Positions 27,932-35,370 of a stretch of 64,000 bases of DNA are shown one piece after another; position 1 is the first letter of the stretch; each line of letters begins with the position of its first letter. Both the position numbers and the translations under genes were made by a program. The DNA is taken from positions 124,001-188,000 of the forward strand of contig NZ_SACN01000002.1 in the NCBI RefSeq assembly GCF_004005865.1, in the 5' to 3' direction. This stretch comes from Sphingomonas crocodyli. GTDB lineage: Bacteria; Pseudomonadota; Alphaproteobacteria; Sphingomonadales; Sphingomonadaceae. The notes under the pieces are model-generated. The model did not search any database and had not been told where the DNA came from. It was given only the letters and a program-made list of their open reading frames with translations.

Positions 27932-28388
27932 CTGCGCGGCCAAAGACATTTTTAAGAGGTAGATTCAATGCCATATCCGGTCTGCGTGCAATATGGATAT
28001 GGTTATTCAATTCAATAAAATGCCTGCTTAGCGCCTCCCTTTCGGACATCCAACACCATTCGCCTTTACTTCAAAAGCGGACGCCAGTCCGTAAGGGTCA
28101 GAATGGCTAAGATGCATGGTAATGCTAAATGACTGTTTTGACCGAGGCACATGGCAAAGGCTGCCCTTCGTTCAGCCTTTTAGCGCATCTGCTTTGGGTC
28201 CAATGGGTCGCAGGTCCGAATTCTCTCCCCCCGACCATTTATATAAAATTGGGTAATTTCAATATTTTGATTATTTTTTTCGGCGAAGAATATACATAAA
28301 ATATACAGCCTCGCGTGGCGCTGCGGTCGTTGATTTCAGAATGAAAAGCGCGTGGGCCTGCCTTGAGCACATGGCGCTGTGCTGCCGC
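27932..28388. other. AT-rich intergenic region with a possible 16-codon ORF
   Basis: This 457-base stretch is much richer in A and T than the rest of the window, especially 28230-28310. No gene of normal size is supported. One short ORF on the plus strand at 27968-28018 encodes MPYPVCVQYGYGYSIQ and has AAGAGG eight bases upstream. A small CGGAC/GTCCG hairpin lies at 28078-28091. The composition change marks the boundary between the phosphorus locus and the redox/signalling region. Confidence 0.5.
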
Positions 28389-28976
28389 TTATCTAAAGAC
28401 GGGATCGCCCTGTATGACGCGCCGCGCCGCTGTCATAGCCTCGTCTGCGGGGCCTTCGATGTAGACGAAGCGGACGTTGGATATGCCCAGGGTTGCAAGC
28501 ACATCGCGAAGGTAGTCGGTCAGATGATCGGGTTGTAGCGCGCCCGGCTGAGCCACCGCTCCGCCAGATGTCACGATGACCAGCGTAGGACGATCTTGCA
28601 GCAGGCCGAACTTGACCCCGTCGCGGTTGCCGAAGGTGCGGCCGTGCCGAAGCACATAGTCGATCCACAGCTTCAGCGCGGCGGGAACGGTGAAATTGTG
28701 CATGGGCGTCGTGATGATGAGGTGGTCGCTGTCCTCCAGCTCGCGGATCAGGCTTTCCGAGAGGGTGAAAGCGGGGACACCGTGATCCTGCCGGCCGATG
28801 ATCGCGTCTGCATAATCGCGGATGATCGGCTGATGCGACATCGGGCCGAGATCGCGTTCGATCAGGCTGGTGGCGGGATCTCGTGCAAGGAGGGTTGAGC
28901 AGACCTCCATCGCCAAGGCGTGGCCGCGTGATCGATCGCCATAGGGAGAGGCGTTGAGCAGAAGGATTTTGGACAT
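28389..28976 (-). CDS. azoR: FMN-dependent NADH-azoreductase
   Basis: A 195-residue flavodoxin-fold quinone/azo reductase of the AzoR family. ATG 28976 (MSKILLLNASPYGDRS) has GGAAG eight bases upstream. The phosphate-binding loop is NASPYGDRSRG. The flavin-contact segments are TTPMHNFTVPAALKLWIDYVLRHGRTF and IVTSGGAV. These enzymes reduce quinones and azo compounds with NADH and protect against thiol and quinone stress. It is last in a minus-strand run haloperoxidase-AhpD-azoR, which probably is one operon led by a 15-bp box at 30683-30697. Confidence 0.92.
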   Translation of the reverse strand: MSKILLLNASPYGDRSRGHALAMEVCSTLLARDPATSLIERDLGPMSHQPIIRDYADAIIGRQDHGVPAFTLSESLIRELEDSDHLIITTPMHNFTVPAALKLWIDYVLRHGRTFGNRDGVKFGLLQDRPTLVIVTSGGAVAQPGALQPDHLTDYLRDVLATLGISNVRFVYIEGPADEAMTAARRVIQGDPVFR

Positions 28977-29003
28977 GGGGCAGGCTTCCAAATTGCGTCG
29001 GGA

Positions 29004-29483
29004 TCAGGCGAGGTCGACCTTGTCCAGGCCGAAGAGTTTGTCGGACGATCCCGGTACGGCCGCGAAGGCGATCCCCTGACGGTTCAAGGCGTTGATCGCC
29101 ATGATCGCGAAGGTGAGATCGGCCATTTCGTGATCGGAGAATTCCGCGCGAACCTCGTTGAAGATCGCATCGGGAACGCCACCTTCGGGTAGCCGCGTCA
29201 GCACCTCGGTCCACGCGAGCGCGGCCCGTTCACGCGCGTTGAACAGCGGGGATTCACGCCACACCGGCAGATGATGGACGCGCAATTCACGTTCGCCGTG
29301 CAGCTTTGCCTCCTTGACGTGCATATCGAGGCAGAAAGCGCATCCGTTGATCTGTGACGCGCGGATCTCGATCAGCGTGCGGATATTCGCATCGAGGCTG
29401 CCGCCGCGGACCGCCACTGCGAAAGCGACCAGCTTGCGATAGGTGTCGGGAGACTGCTGGGCAGGGTCCATTCGTTGGGTCAT
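29004..29483 (-). CDS. Carboxymuconolactone decarboxylase / AhpD-like protein
   Basis: A 159-residue all-helical protein with the redox pair in INGCAFCLDMHVKEAK (Cys-X2-Cys-X3-His), the alkylhydroperoxidase AhpD core. ATG 29483 follows a purine-rich site; the upstream in-frame extension to 29543 is not needed. The flanking LAWTEVLTRLP and FSDHEMADLTFAIMAINALNR segments match the family of peroxidase-related proteins. It is predicted to act in hydroperoxide reduction in the cytosol. It sits between azoR and the haloperoxidase-like hydrolase, separated from the latter by a 9-bp-stem hairpin. Confidence 0.9.
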   Translation of the reverse strand: MTQRMDPAQQSPDTYRKLVAFAVAVRGGSLDANIRTLIEIRASQINGCAFCLDMHVKEAKLHGERELRVHHLPVWRESPLFNARERAALAWTEVLTRLPEGGVPDAIFNEVRAEFSDHEMADLTFAIMAINALNRQGIAFAAVPGSSDKLFGLDKVDLA

Positions 29484-29502
29484 GGCGCTTCTCTTCTTGT
29501 GC

Positions 29503-29533
29503 GAAGCCGGGAGCGGGTGATGCCCCCGGCTTC
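29503..29533 (-). terminator. Intercistronic hairpin between hydrolase and AhpD-like gene
   Basis: GAAGCCGGG (29503-29511) and CCCGGCTTC (29525-29533) form a nine-base-pair stem. It lies directly after the hydrolase stop on the minus strand and lacks a T-run, so it may attenuate or stabilise transcripts rather than fully terminate. Confidence 0.55.
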
Positions 29534-29539
29534 CGGATG

Positions 29540-30523
29540 TCACTTGCGGATGAAGGCGAGGATGTCGGCGTTGATCCGATCGGCGTGGGTGGTGAGCATG
29601 CCGTGGGGGAAACCCTTGTAGATCTTCAGCTCGCCCTTCTGTAGGAGCTTGATCGACAGTTCGGCGCTGTCGCCGATCGGCACGACCTGATCATCGTCGC
29701 CGTGCATGACCAAGGTCGGCACGGTGATGGCCTTCAGATCCTCGGTCTGATCGGTTTCCGAGAAGGCCTTGATCCCGAGATAATGGGCGTTGGCGGCGCC
29801 CATCATGCTCTGGCGCCACCAATTGTAGATCATGCCCTCGACCGGTTTCACGCCGGGACGGTTGAAGCCGTAGAACGGGCCGCTGGGGACATCGAGGTAG
29901 AATTGCGACCGGTTGGCGGCCAGTGCCGTGCGGAAGCCGTCGAACACCTCGATCGGGGTTCCGCCGGGATTGCTGGCGGTCTTGACCATCAGCGGCGGGA
30001 TCGCGCTCATCAGCACGGCCTTGGCGACGCGGCCATTGCCATATTTCGCGACATAGCGGGTGACTTCGCCACCCCCGGTCGAATGGCCGATATGTACCGC
30101 GTTACGCAGGTTCAGGTGATCGGCGACGGCCGCAGCATCCTGCGCATAGGTGTCGATATCATGGCCGCCCGTAACCTGCGCCGAACGGCCGTGGCCACGG
30201 CGATCATGCGCGATCACGCGGAAGCCCTTGTCGAGGAAGAACAGCATCTGATTGTCCCAATCGTCGGACGAGAGGGGCCAGCCGTGGTGGAAGCAGATGG
30301 GCTGGGCATCCTTGGGGCCCCAGTCCTTGTAGAAGATCTCGGTTCCGTCCTTGGTCTTGATCGTAGCCATCGTCATATCTCCTGTCTCGTGAAGTTGGGC
30401 GAGCGCCGGGGCGGCAACGGGGCCGGCGGCAAGCAGCAGGCCGGTGAACGTCATTCCGCCCAGAACCTGGCGGCGGCCCGCTTCGAACATCATCGGATTG
30501 TCGGCTTCGTTGGGGGGAGGCAT
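29540..30523 (-). CDS. Alpha/beta hydrolase, non-heme haloperoxidase family, with N-terminal export signal
   Basis: A 327-residue hydrolase from ATG 30523 (AGGAG eight bases upstream). The N-terminus has an RR motif and hydrophobic core (FEAGRRQVLGGMTFTGLLLAAGPVAAPALAQ is split here as FEAGRRQVLGG plus MTFTGLLLAAGPVAAPALA), a Tat-type signal. The mature part has HHGWPLSSDDWDNQM, the nucleophile elbow IGHSTGGGEVTRYV and the acid VMHGDDDQVVP, with the His in GFPHGML. A second start, ATG 30370 (MATIKTKDG), has its own AGGAG eight bases upstream and yields the usual 276-residue cytosolic form. It is related to cofactor-free perhydrolases/chloroperoxidases; the substrate is unknown. Confidence 0.9.
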   Translation of the reverse strand: MPPPNEADNPMMFEAGRRQVLGGMTFTGLLLAAGPVAAPALAQLHETGDMTMATIKTKDGTEIFYKDWGPKDAQPICFHHGWPLSSDDWDNQMLFFLDKGFRVIAHDRRGHGRSAQVTGGHDIDTYAQDAAAVADHLNLRNAVHIGHSTGGGEVTRYVAKYGNGRVAKAVLMSAIPPLMVKTASNPGGTPIEVFDGFRTALAANRSQFYLDVPSGPFYGFNRPGVKPVEGMIYNWWRQSMMGAANAHYLGIKAFSETDQTEDLKAITVPTLVMHGDDDQVVPIGDSAELSIKLLQKGELKIYKGFPHGMLTTHADRINADILAFIRK

Positions 30524-30682
30524 CGGCATTGCTCCTGTCCCGAGAGTTGGCCGCCCGATCTGGGTGAGGCCCTGGCTCAAGCCCGTCGCGCTCTCGGACG
30601 CGGGGCCATCGAACTGCTCGATGTGTGAAAATTAGCGCCGCAGCATGGTTGCCCTCCATCAGATGGAGGGTGGGGAGCGGTC

Positions 30683-30697
30683 ATACGAAGGGGTAGG
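30683..30697 (-). promoter_or_regulatory. 15-bp box, copy 1 (toward haloperoxidase operon)
   Basis: Reads CCTACCCCTTCGTAT toward the haloperoxidase-AhpD-azoR run, 160 bases upstream of ATG 30523. It is an exact match to CCTANNCYTTNGNAT, the pattern shared by boxes in this region. Confidence 0.6.
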
Positions 30698-30738
30698 GAG
30701 GCCGGCGGGTCGTGATGGAGCCCGCCGGCGCATCTTGG

Positions 30739-31347
30739 TCAGAAGTGATAGGCCACGCCGAACAGCGCCTGATGGCGTTCGAACTTCGAAGACCCCTCGC
30801 CAAGGTCGCTGTAACGATATTCGAGGCGGGCGGAGATGCGATCGTTGATCGCGCGCTCGACCCCGCCGCCCAGCGACCAGCCGTCAAAGACGTCCTTGCC
30901 GTAACGTGCGCCGGCGGCGTTGGTCAGCCGGACGGCGGCGCGCATGTTTTCGTAGCCGCCGCGAACATAGAGCAGCGTATTGTCGGTCACGAGATAACCG
31001 GCGCGGGCGCCCAGATCGAAGGCATATTCGGGATCGATGCTGGCGAGGTTTGCGCCGCGGATGCGTGTGACCTGATCATCGAAGCCCATGCTGAAGCCGG
31101 CCTCGGCCGACAGCACGATCCGGTCGGTCGCCTTGTAGTTATAGCCCGCGAACACGCCGGCGGTGGTGGCGTCGCGCGAGCGGCCGATGTCGGCGCGGCC
31201 GATGTCGGTCTGCGCGCCGCCGATCTTGTTCTTGCTCCAGCCGGCCTGCACGCCGGCATAGGGGCCGGCAAAAGTCTCGGCCGCCGCCGGGGCGGAGACG
31301 GACAGCAGCGCGGCTGCCGCGATGAAGGGCGAGGCGGTGAGTTTCAT
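30739..31347 (-). CDS. Outer-membrane beta-barrel porin-like protein (Omp25 type)
   Basis: A 202-residue protein with signal peptide MKLTASPFIAAAALLSVSAPAAA; AAAGG precedes ATG 31347. The mature part alternates hydrophobic strands and turns: FAGPYAGVQAGWSKNKIGG, TTAGVFAGYNYKATDRIVLSAEAGFS, GARAGYLVTDNTLLYVRGGYE and RISARLEYRYSDLG. It ends FGVAYHF with the C-terminal Phe of BAM substrates. This matches small eight-stranded barrels of the Omp25/OmpA-like class. A 15-bp box lies 122 bases upstream. Confidence 0.88.
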   Translation of the reverse strand: MKLTASPFIAAAALLSVSAPAAAETFAGPYAGVQAGWSKNKIGGAQTDIGRADIGRSRDATTAGVFAGYNYKATDRIVLSAEAGFSMGFDDQVTRIRGANLASIDPEYAFDLGARAGYLVTDNTLLYVRGGYENMRAAVRLTNAAGARYGKDVFDGWSLGGGVERAINDRISARLEYRYSDLGEGSSKFERHQALFGVAYHF

Positions 31348-31468
31348 GGGATCTACCTTTCGTAATGACGCCGACCACGACGCCGGACGAGACACAGGTA
31401 GAAGGTGGGCGCGCGCCGGTTTATTGCCCGAACCGCTATCGGCCTAACGCGTTCGACGCGGGTGCCCA

Positions 31469-31483
31469 TTTCCAAAGTATAGG
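31469..31483 (-). promoter_or_regulatory. 15-bp box, copy 2 (toward outer-membrane barrel gene), degenerate
   Basis: Reads CCTATACTTTGGAAA toward ATG 31347, 122 bases away. It keeps the CCTA-N2-CTT core but differs at the last two or three positions. Confidence 0.4.
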
Positions 31484-31492
31484 TTTTTCATA

Positions 31493-31524
31493 CCCTTGGG
31501 GCAGGGGAAGAGCTGCCCCAAGGG
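31493..31524 (-). terminator. 12-bp-stem hairpin after SDR/epimerase gene
   Basis: CCCTTGGGGCAG (31493-31504) and CTGCCCCAAGGG (31513-31524) are perfect complements around an eight-base loop. The hairpin begins five bases after the stop of the minus-strand epimerase gene and probably ends its transcript. Confidence 0.65.
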
Positions 31525-31529
31525 ATTGA

Positions 31530-32558
31530 TCATGCAGCAGGCGTCGGTTCCATGTTCATCAACGATCTGGCGGTCGCTATTATGGCGTCACGCGCGGGCC
31601 GGGGCTGCCAGCCGAGCAGTCGTTCGGCTTTGCCTGCGGTCGCTTCCCGCAAAATGCCGAGCTGCGGGACCATCGCCTCAAGAGCAGGCGCGCGTTCGGC
31701 GAGGCGGCGAACCTCAGCATCGGGCATTTCTTCCAGTGGAACCTTGGCAGCTGAGACACCCAGTTCTTCGCGCAGGATGTGGGCGGCCTCAATGAGCCAC
31801 AGCGCTTTGCCAGCAACCGCAATGAAGCGTTCGCCTCTCGCGGCAGGAGCCGTCATGGCGCGGATATGCAAGTCTGCGACATCGCGCACATCCACGGCGC
31901 CGAAAGAGATACGCGGTACCTTTGGCATCGCGCCGGCCAGCAGCCCCTGGATCAGGCCAACCGATGTGGAAACGTCGCTACCCAGAACCGGACCGAAGAT
32001 TCCCGTTGGATTGATGACGGAGAGTTCGAGTTCTCCGCCTTCGCGATCGATGAAATCCCATGCTGCGCGTTCGGCGTAGAATTTGGATTGCATATAAGCC
32101 TGGACCGAGGGCTCCGACGGATCGGTCCAGTCGCGTTCATCGAAAGGCTGCTCGCGTTGTGGGATGCCGTAGCCCACCGCCGCGAAGGACGACGTCATCA
32201 CCACGCGCTTCACACCGGCATCCCGCGCGGCCCGCAACACCCGAAGCGCGCCATCGCGAGCGGGAATTATGAGTTCATCGGCATTGGCCGGCGCATCGCT
32301 GGGAAAGGGCGATGCCACATGGAGGATATAGTCGGCACCCTCAGCAGCTTCCGCCCATCCGGCATCATTCAGAAGATCGGCGGTGACGATATCGACCCTG
32401 GAAGAATCTTCCCCGTTTGAGCCTGCAGCGCGCCGCACTTCTTCGGCGCGTGACATGTCTCGCACAGTCGTGCGCACATCATGACCCGCGGCAATCAACT
32501 GTGCGATGCAATGCCCGCCCACGAAGCCGCTTCCACCGGTTACAACCACCTTGCTCAT
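31530..32558 (-). CDS. NAD-dependent epimerase / aldehyde reductase (extended SDR)
   Basis: A 342-residue extended short-chain dehydrogenase resembling dihydroflavonol-4-reductase-type aldehyde reductases. The Rossmann loop is VVVTGGSGFVGGHCIAQLI. The catalytic region is VVMTSSFAAVGYG followed by YMQSKFYAERAAW (Tyr-X3-Lys). A NPTGIFGPVLG substrate loop follows. It is predicted to reduce reactive aldehydes with NADPH in the cytosol. It is divergent from a frameshifted LysR gene, a common regulator-target arrangement. Confidence 0.9.
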   Translation of the reverse strand: MSKVVVTGGSGFVGGHCIAQLIAAGHDVRTTVRDMSRAEEVRRAAGSNGEDSSRVDIVTADLLNDAGWAEAAEGADYILHVASPFPSDAPANADELIIPARDGALRVLRAARDAGVKRVVMTSSFAAVGYGIPQREQPFDERDWTDPSEPSVQAYMQSKFYAERAAWDFIDREGGELELSVINPTGIFGPVLGSDVSTSVGLIQGLLAGAMPKVPRISFGAVDVRDVADLHIRAMTAPAARGERFIAVAGKALWLIEAAHILREELGVSAAKVPLEEMPDAEVRRLAERAPALEAMVPQLGILREATAGKAERLLGWQPRPARDAIIATARSLMNMEPTPAA

Positions 32559-32652
32559 CGTCTGTCGATCTCCTTGCCGACAGCAATATGGCGAGAGGGA
32601 TAGTTATGATAATAGCGACAGTATCATATAGATCGTTGCAGAAATCCGAATT

Positions 32653-33548
32653 ATGAAACCCCTCAATCTTCGCGAACTCGAAGCGATCCGGCTGTTGGGG
32701 ATACGCAGAAATTTTCGGGTGGCAGCACTGGAACTGGGCGTCTCTCCACCGACCTTGAGCCATATGATTGCCTCGGTCGAAGAGCGTGTCGGGATCCGCT
32801 TATTCAACCGCACCACGCGCAGCGTTGCCCCACCGAAGCCGGCGATGAGTTGATCGCGCGGATGGCACCCGCATTGTCCTCGATTTCGGAAGCGCTCGAG
32901 ATCGTCGAAGGGCTGCGCGCCACTCCATCGGGGCGCATCCGCCTGAACAGCTCGGAAGTCGCGGCGGCGCGCCTGCTCCCCGCGCTCGCTGATTTCATGG
33001 CGCGTTATCCGCAGATCGACGTCGAACTGCGGAGTGACGGACTTCTCAGTGACGTTGTCGCCGACGGTTTCGATGCCGGCATCCGTCTTGCCGAAGCTGT
33101 CCCGCAGGACATGGTCGCCGTTTCGCTCAGCGACGAAGAGCAACTGATCGTTGTCGCGTCCCCAGTCTACTTGGCCGCGCGCAAGGCGCCACAACGACCG
33201 GAAGATCTAGCGGATCACGACTGTATCCCGGCGCGGCTGCCGAGCGGTCGTGTCATGGCCTGGGAGTTCGAGCGCGATGGCGCGACTTTCGCGGTTCCGG
33301 TGCGAGGGCGAGCGCAAATGGGATCGGTCGCTCTTGCCTATCAGGCAGCGGTGCTGGGCCTTGGCATCGCCTATGTCAGTCGCTGCGAAGCCGATCAGGC
33401 GCTCGCGCAGGGCAGGCTCGTGCAACTGCTCGGCGATTGGACGCCGCCCTTTCCGGGTTTGCGCCTTTATTACCCCCGTCAGCGACATCATTCGGCGGCG
33501 TTTCGTCTCTTTCTGGATTTCGTTCGGGGAGGACGCATCAGGATCTGA
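32653..33548 (+). pseudogene. LysR family regulator interrupted by a frameshift
   Basis: The reading frame from 32653 encodes the N-terminal winged helix (LNLRELEAIRLLGIRRNFRVAALELGVSPPTLSH and on to FNRTTRSVA is the family pattern in pieces) and stops at 32853. The +1 frame then continues from about 32830 through 33548 with the linker, IRLNSSEVAAARLLPALADF, and the effector domain. Around 32827-32835 one base is missing compared with the expected ALTEAGDEL codons. Together the parts make a normal LysR of about 298 residues. It is divergent from the epimerase it probably controlled. A sequencing error cannot be excluded. Confidence 0.85.
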
Positions 33549-33691
33549 CCCCTCTGGCTATACGTTCGGATGATATCGCTGTGCCTTGGGTCTGATCGAT
33601 CGAGGGGGCTGCGGCTGCTAATCAGGTTTTGCGAGACGGAACTGCCCTGTCAGCCCCTCCCCTTCCGGCTCGCGATGCTAGACGCATCCTT

Positions 33692-33732
33692 GACGGGCCG
33701 ATCTCCCCCCTAAGATCGGCCCGTCTTCTTTT
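33692..33732. terminator. Bidirectional terminator between LysR remnant and sensor kinase
   Basis: GACGGGCCGATC (33692-33703) and GATCGGCCCGTC (33714-33725) form a perfect 12-base-pair stem, followed by TTCTTTT on the plus strand. It sits between converging genes. Confidence 0.85.
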
Positions 33733-33744
33733 CGCCAGACTGTC

Positions 33745-35370
33745 TCAGGCCATCAGGCCGGTGGCGAGGGCGCCTTCGTCATAAGGCATGGGCCGACACG
33801 GCAGTGAGATGCGGACGATGGCGCCGCCCGATGGTTGATTGCCTGCCTCGATCGTTCCACCATGCGCCTGCACGATCGAACGGCACAAGGTCAGGCCGAT
33901 GCCGAAGCCGGATGGCTTGGTGGTGTAGAAGCCGCTGAAAACGCGGTGCAGGTCCGCCTCTGGAAAGCCGGGGCCGTTGTCCAGGACGCTTATCGTGGCG
34001 CCGGCTTCATCGTTCTCGACGATGATGCTGACGCGTGGGGGCGACGTTGCGGGATCGATCGCCTGCAGGCTGTTCATCGTCAGATTGACGATGACCTGTT
34101 GGAGCAGCATCGGATCGCCGACGATCGGGCCGGGGGCGCCGCTTTGTCGCCAGGACAGATCGGCGCCATCCGCCTGGCCACCATCGCGGACGAGGTGCAA
34201 CGCGCGATCGACCAGTTCGGCGATATCGACGGGGATGTGGCGCGGCTTGCCGGGTGCCGCCGCGGCCTGAATCCCATCGATAATGTCGGACGCCCGGATC
34301 GCGGCTTCGACCGCGCGGTCGCTGAGTTGGCGGACCTTGGGAATATTGGGTTCCGCGCGCGTCAGCCAGCGCAGACTCGCCTCGCAATTGGTGACGATCG
34401 CCCCCAGCGGCTGGCGCAACTCGTGCGCGATCGATGTCACCACCTCGCCCATCGTCGTATGTGCCGTGGCGCGCGCGAAATCGGCGCGGGCGTCGTGCAA
34501 TGCCCGCTCCGCGCGCAGCCGATCGCCAATGTCGAACATGGCAAGGAATGCCACGGTCATGTCTTCAGGCGGCCGGGGGTAGGTCGCGAGGAACAGAACG
34601 TCGATTTCCCCACCATCATGCCGTCGCAGTCGGATTTCTTCGGCGTGATTTCGCGCACCGAGATAATGGGCTTCGGTGATGCGCAGCGCGGCGTCCGGCG
34701 ACAGTTCGAAAAGCGGGCGGACTGGTCCAAGACATGCATCGCTGTCGCGCGCGCCGATCAAATCCGCAGCCGCACGGTTGACGCGGATGATGGTGACGGT
34801 CTCGCAGATGAAATCGATGAGCGTGGGGCGCTCCGCAAGATAAGCGGGCAGATCGGTGACATTCTCCCCGCGCAGCCGATCGAAGATGTTCGTCACGCTG
34901 CGAATATCGACCTGCCACAAGGCAATCGGCATATGTTCGAGCAATATATCGAAGCGTTCAGGCACCTGCGCGCCGCGCCCAAGGGGCGACGGTTCCGCGG
35001 CCTTGCCGGGAATATCCACGTCTAAATCCAGCGGTTCGCAAAACTCGATCACTGCAAGTTCAGGGCGTCCGATCGCTGCGCCCTGATGTCGCCAGAGGCG
35101 GACGTCGATCGCCTCGCCGTTCCGCATTCGGCGGCGCACATGGGGCTGAAAGGCGCAATCCGCCTCCGTCGCGCCAAACCATTCGTCGCGGAGTAGGGGG
35201 GAAGCGGCCCCGCCGCTGGTCGCTTCGGCGGCCGACCAGCCGAAGATACGTTCTGCGCCGACATTCCAGAAGCGGATGCCACCATCCGGGCCATAGATGA
35301 TGATGGCCTGATCGGAGCGATCGGCCCAGGCCATCGGTTCGGGATGGCTGCCCGCGATATCGGCGATCAT
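33745..35370 (-). CDS. PAS sensor histidine kinase (FixL/NtrY-like), first of a tandem pair
   Basis: A 541-residue soluble sensor kinase. ATG 35370 overlaps the upstream kinase stop as ATGA. An N-terminal PAS domain (SDQAIIIYGPDGGIRFWNVGAERIFGW in pieces) is followed by a second PAS-like region around residues 140-290. HisKA has phospho-accepting His316 in TSIAHELRQPLGAI. The ATP-binding domain has the N box (QQVIVNLTMNSLQAI), G1 (VLDNGPGFPE) and G2 (GFGIGLTLCRSIV). No membrane segment is seen. No FixJ-type partner is immediately adjacent on the same strand, so its regulator is uncertain. Confidence 0.92.
   Translation of the reverse strand: MIADIAGSHPEPMAWADRSDQAIIIYGPDGGIRFWNVGAERIFGWSAAEATSGGAASPLLRDEWFGATEADCAFQPHVRRRMRNGEAIDVRLWRHQGAAIGRPELAVIEFCEPLDLDVDIPGKAAEPSPLGRGAQVPERFDILLEHMPIALWQVDIRSVTNIFDRLRGENVTDLPAYLAERPTLIDFICETVTIIRVNRAAADLIGARDSDACLGPVRPLFELSPDAALRITEAHYLGARNHAEEIRLRRHDGGEIDVLFLATYPRPPEDMTVAFLAMFDIGDRLRAERALHDARADFARATAHTTMGEVVTSIAHELRQPLGAIVTNCEASLRWLTRAEPNIPKVRQLSDRAVEAAIRASDIIDGIQAAAAPGKPRHIPVDIAELVDRALHLVRDGGQADGADLSWRQSGAPGPIVGDPMLLQQVIVNLTMNSLQAIDPATSPPRVSIIVENDEAGATISVLDNGPGFPEADLHRVFSGFYTTKPSGFGIGLTLCRSIVQAHGGTIEAGNQPSGGAIVRISLPCRPMPYDEGALATGLMA

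Noticed and set aside
31443..31457. CCTAACGCGTTCGAC as an additional box
   Set aside because: It has CCTA-N2-C but fails at positions 8, 12 and 15; it is next to copy 2 and was not counted.
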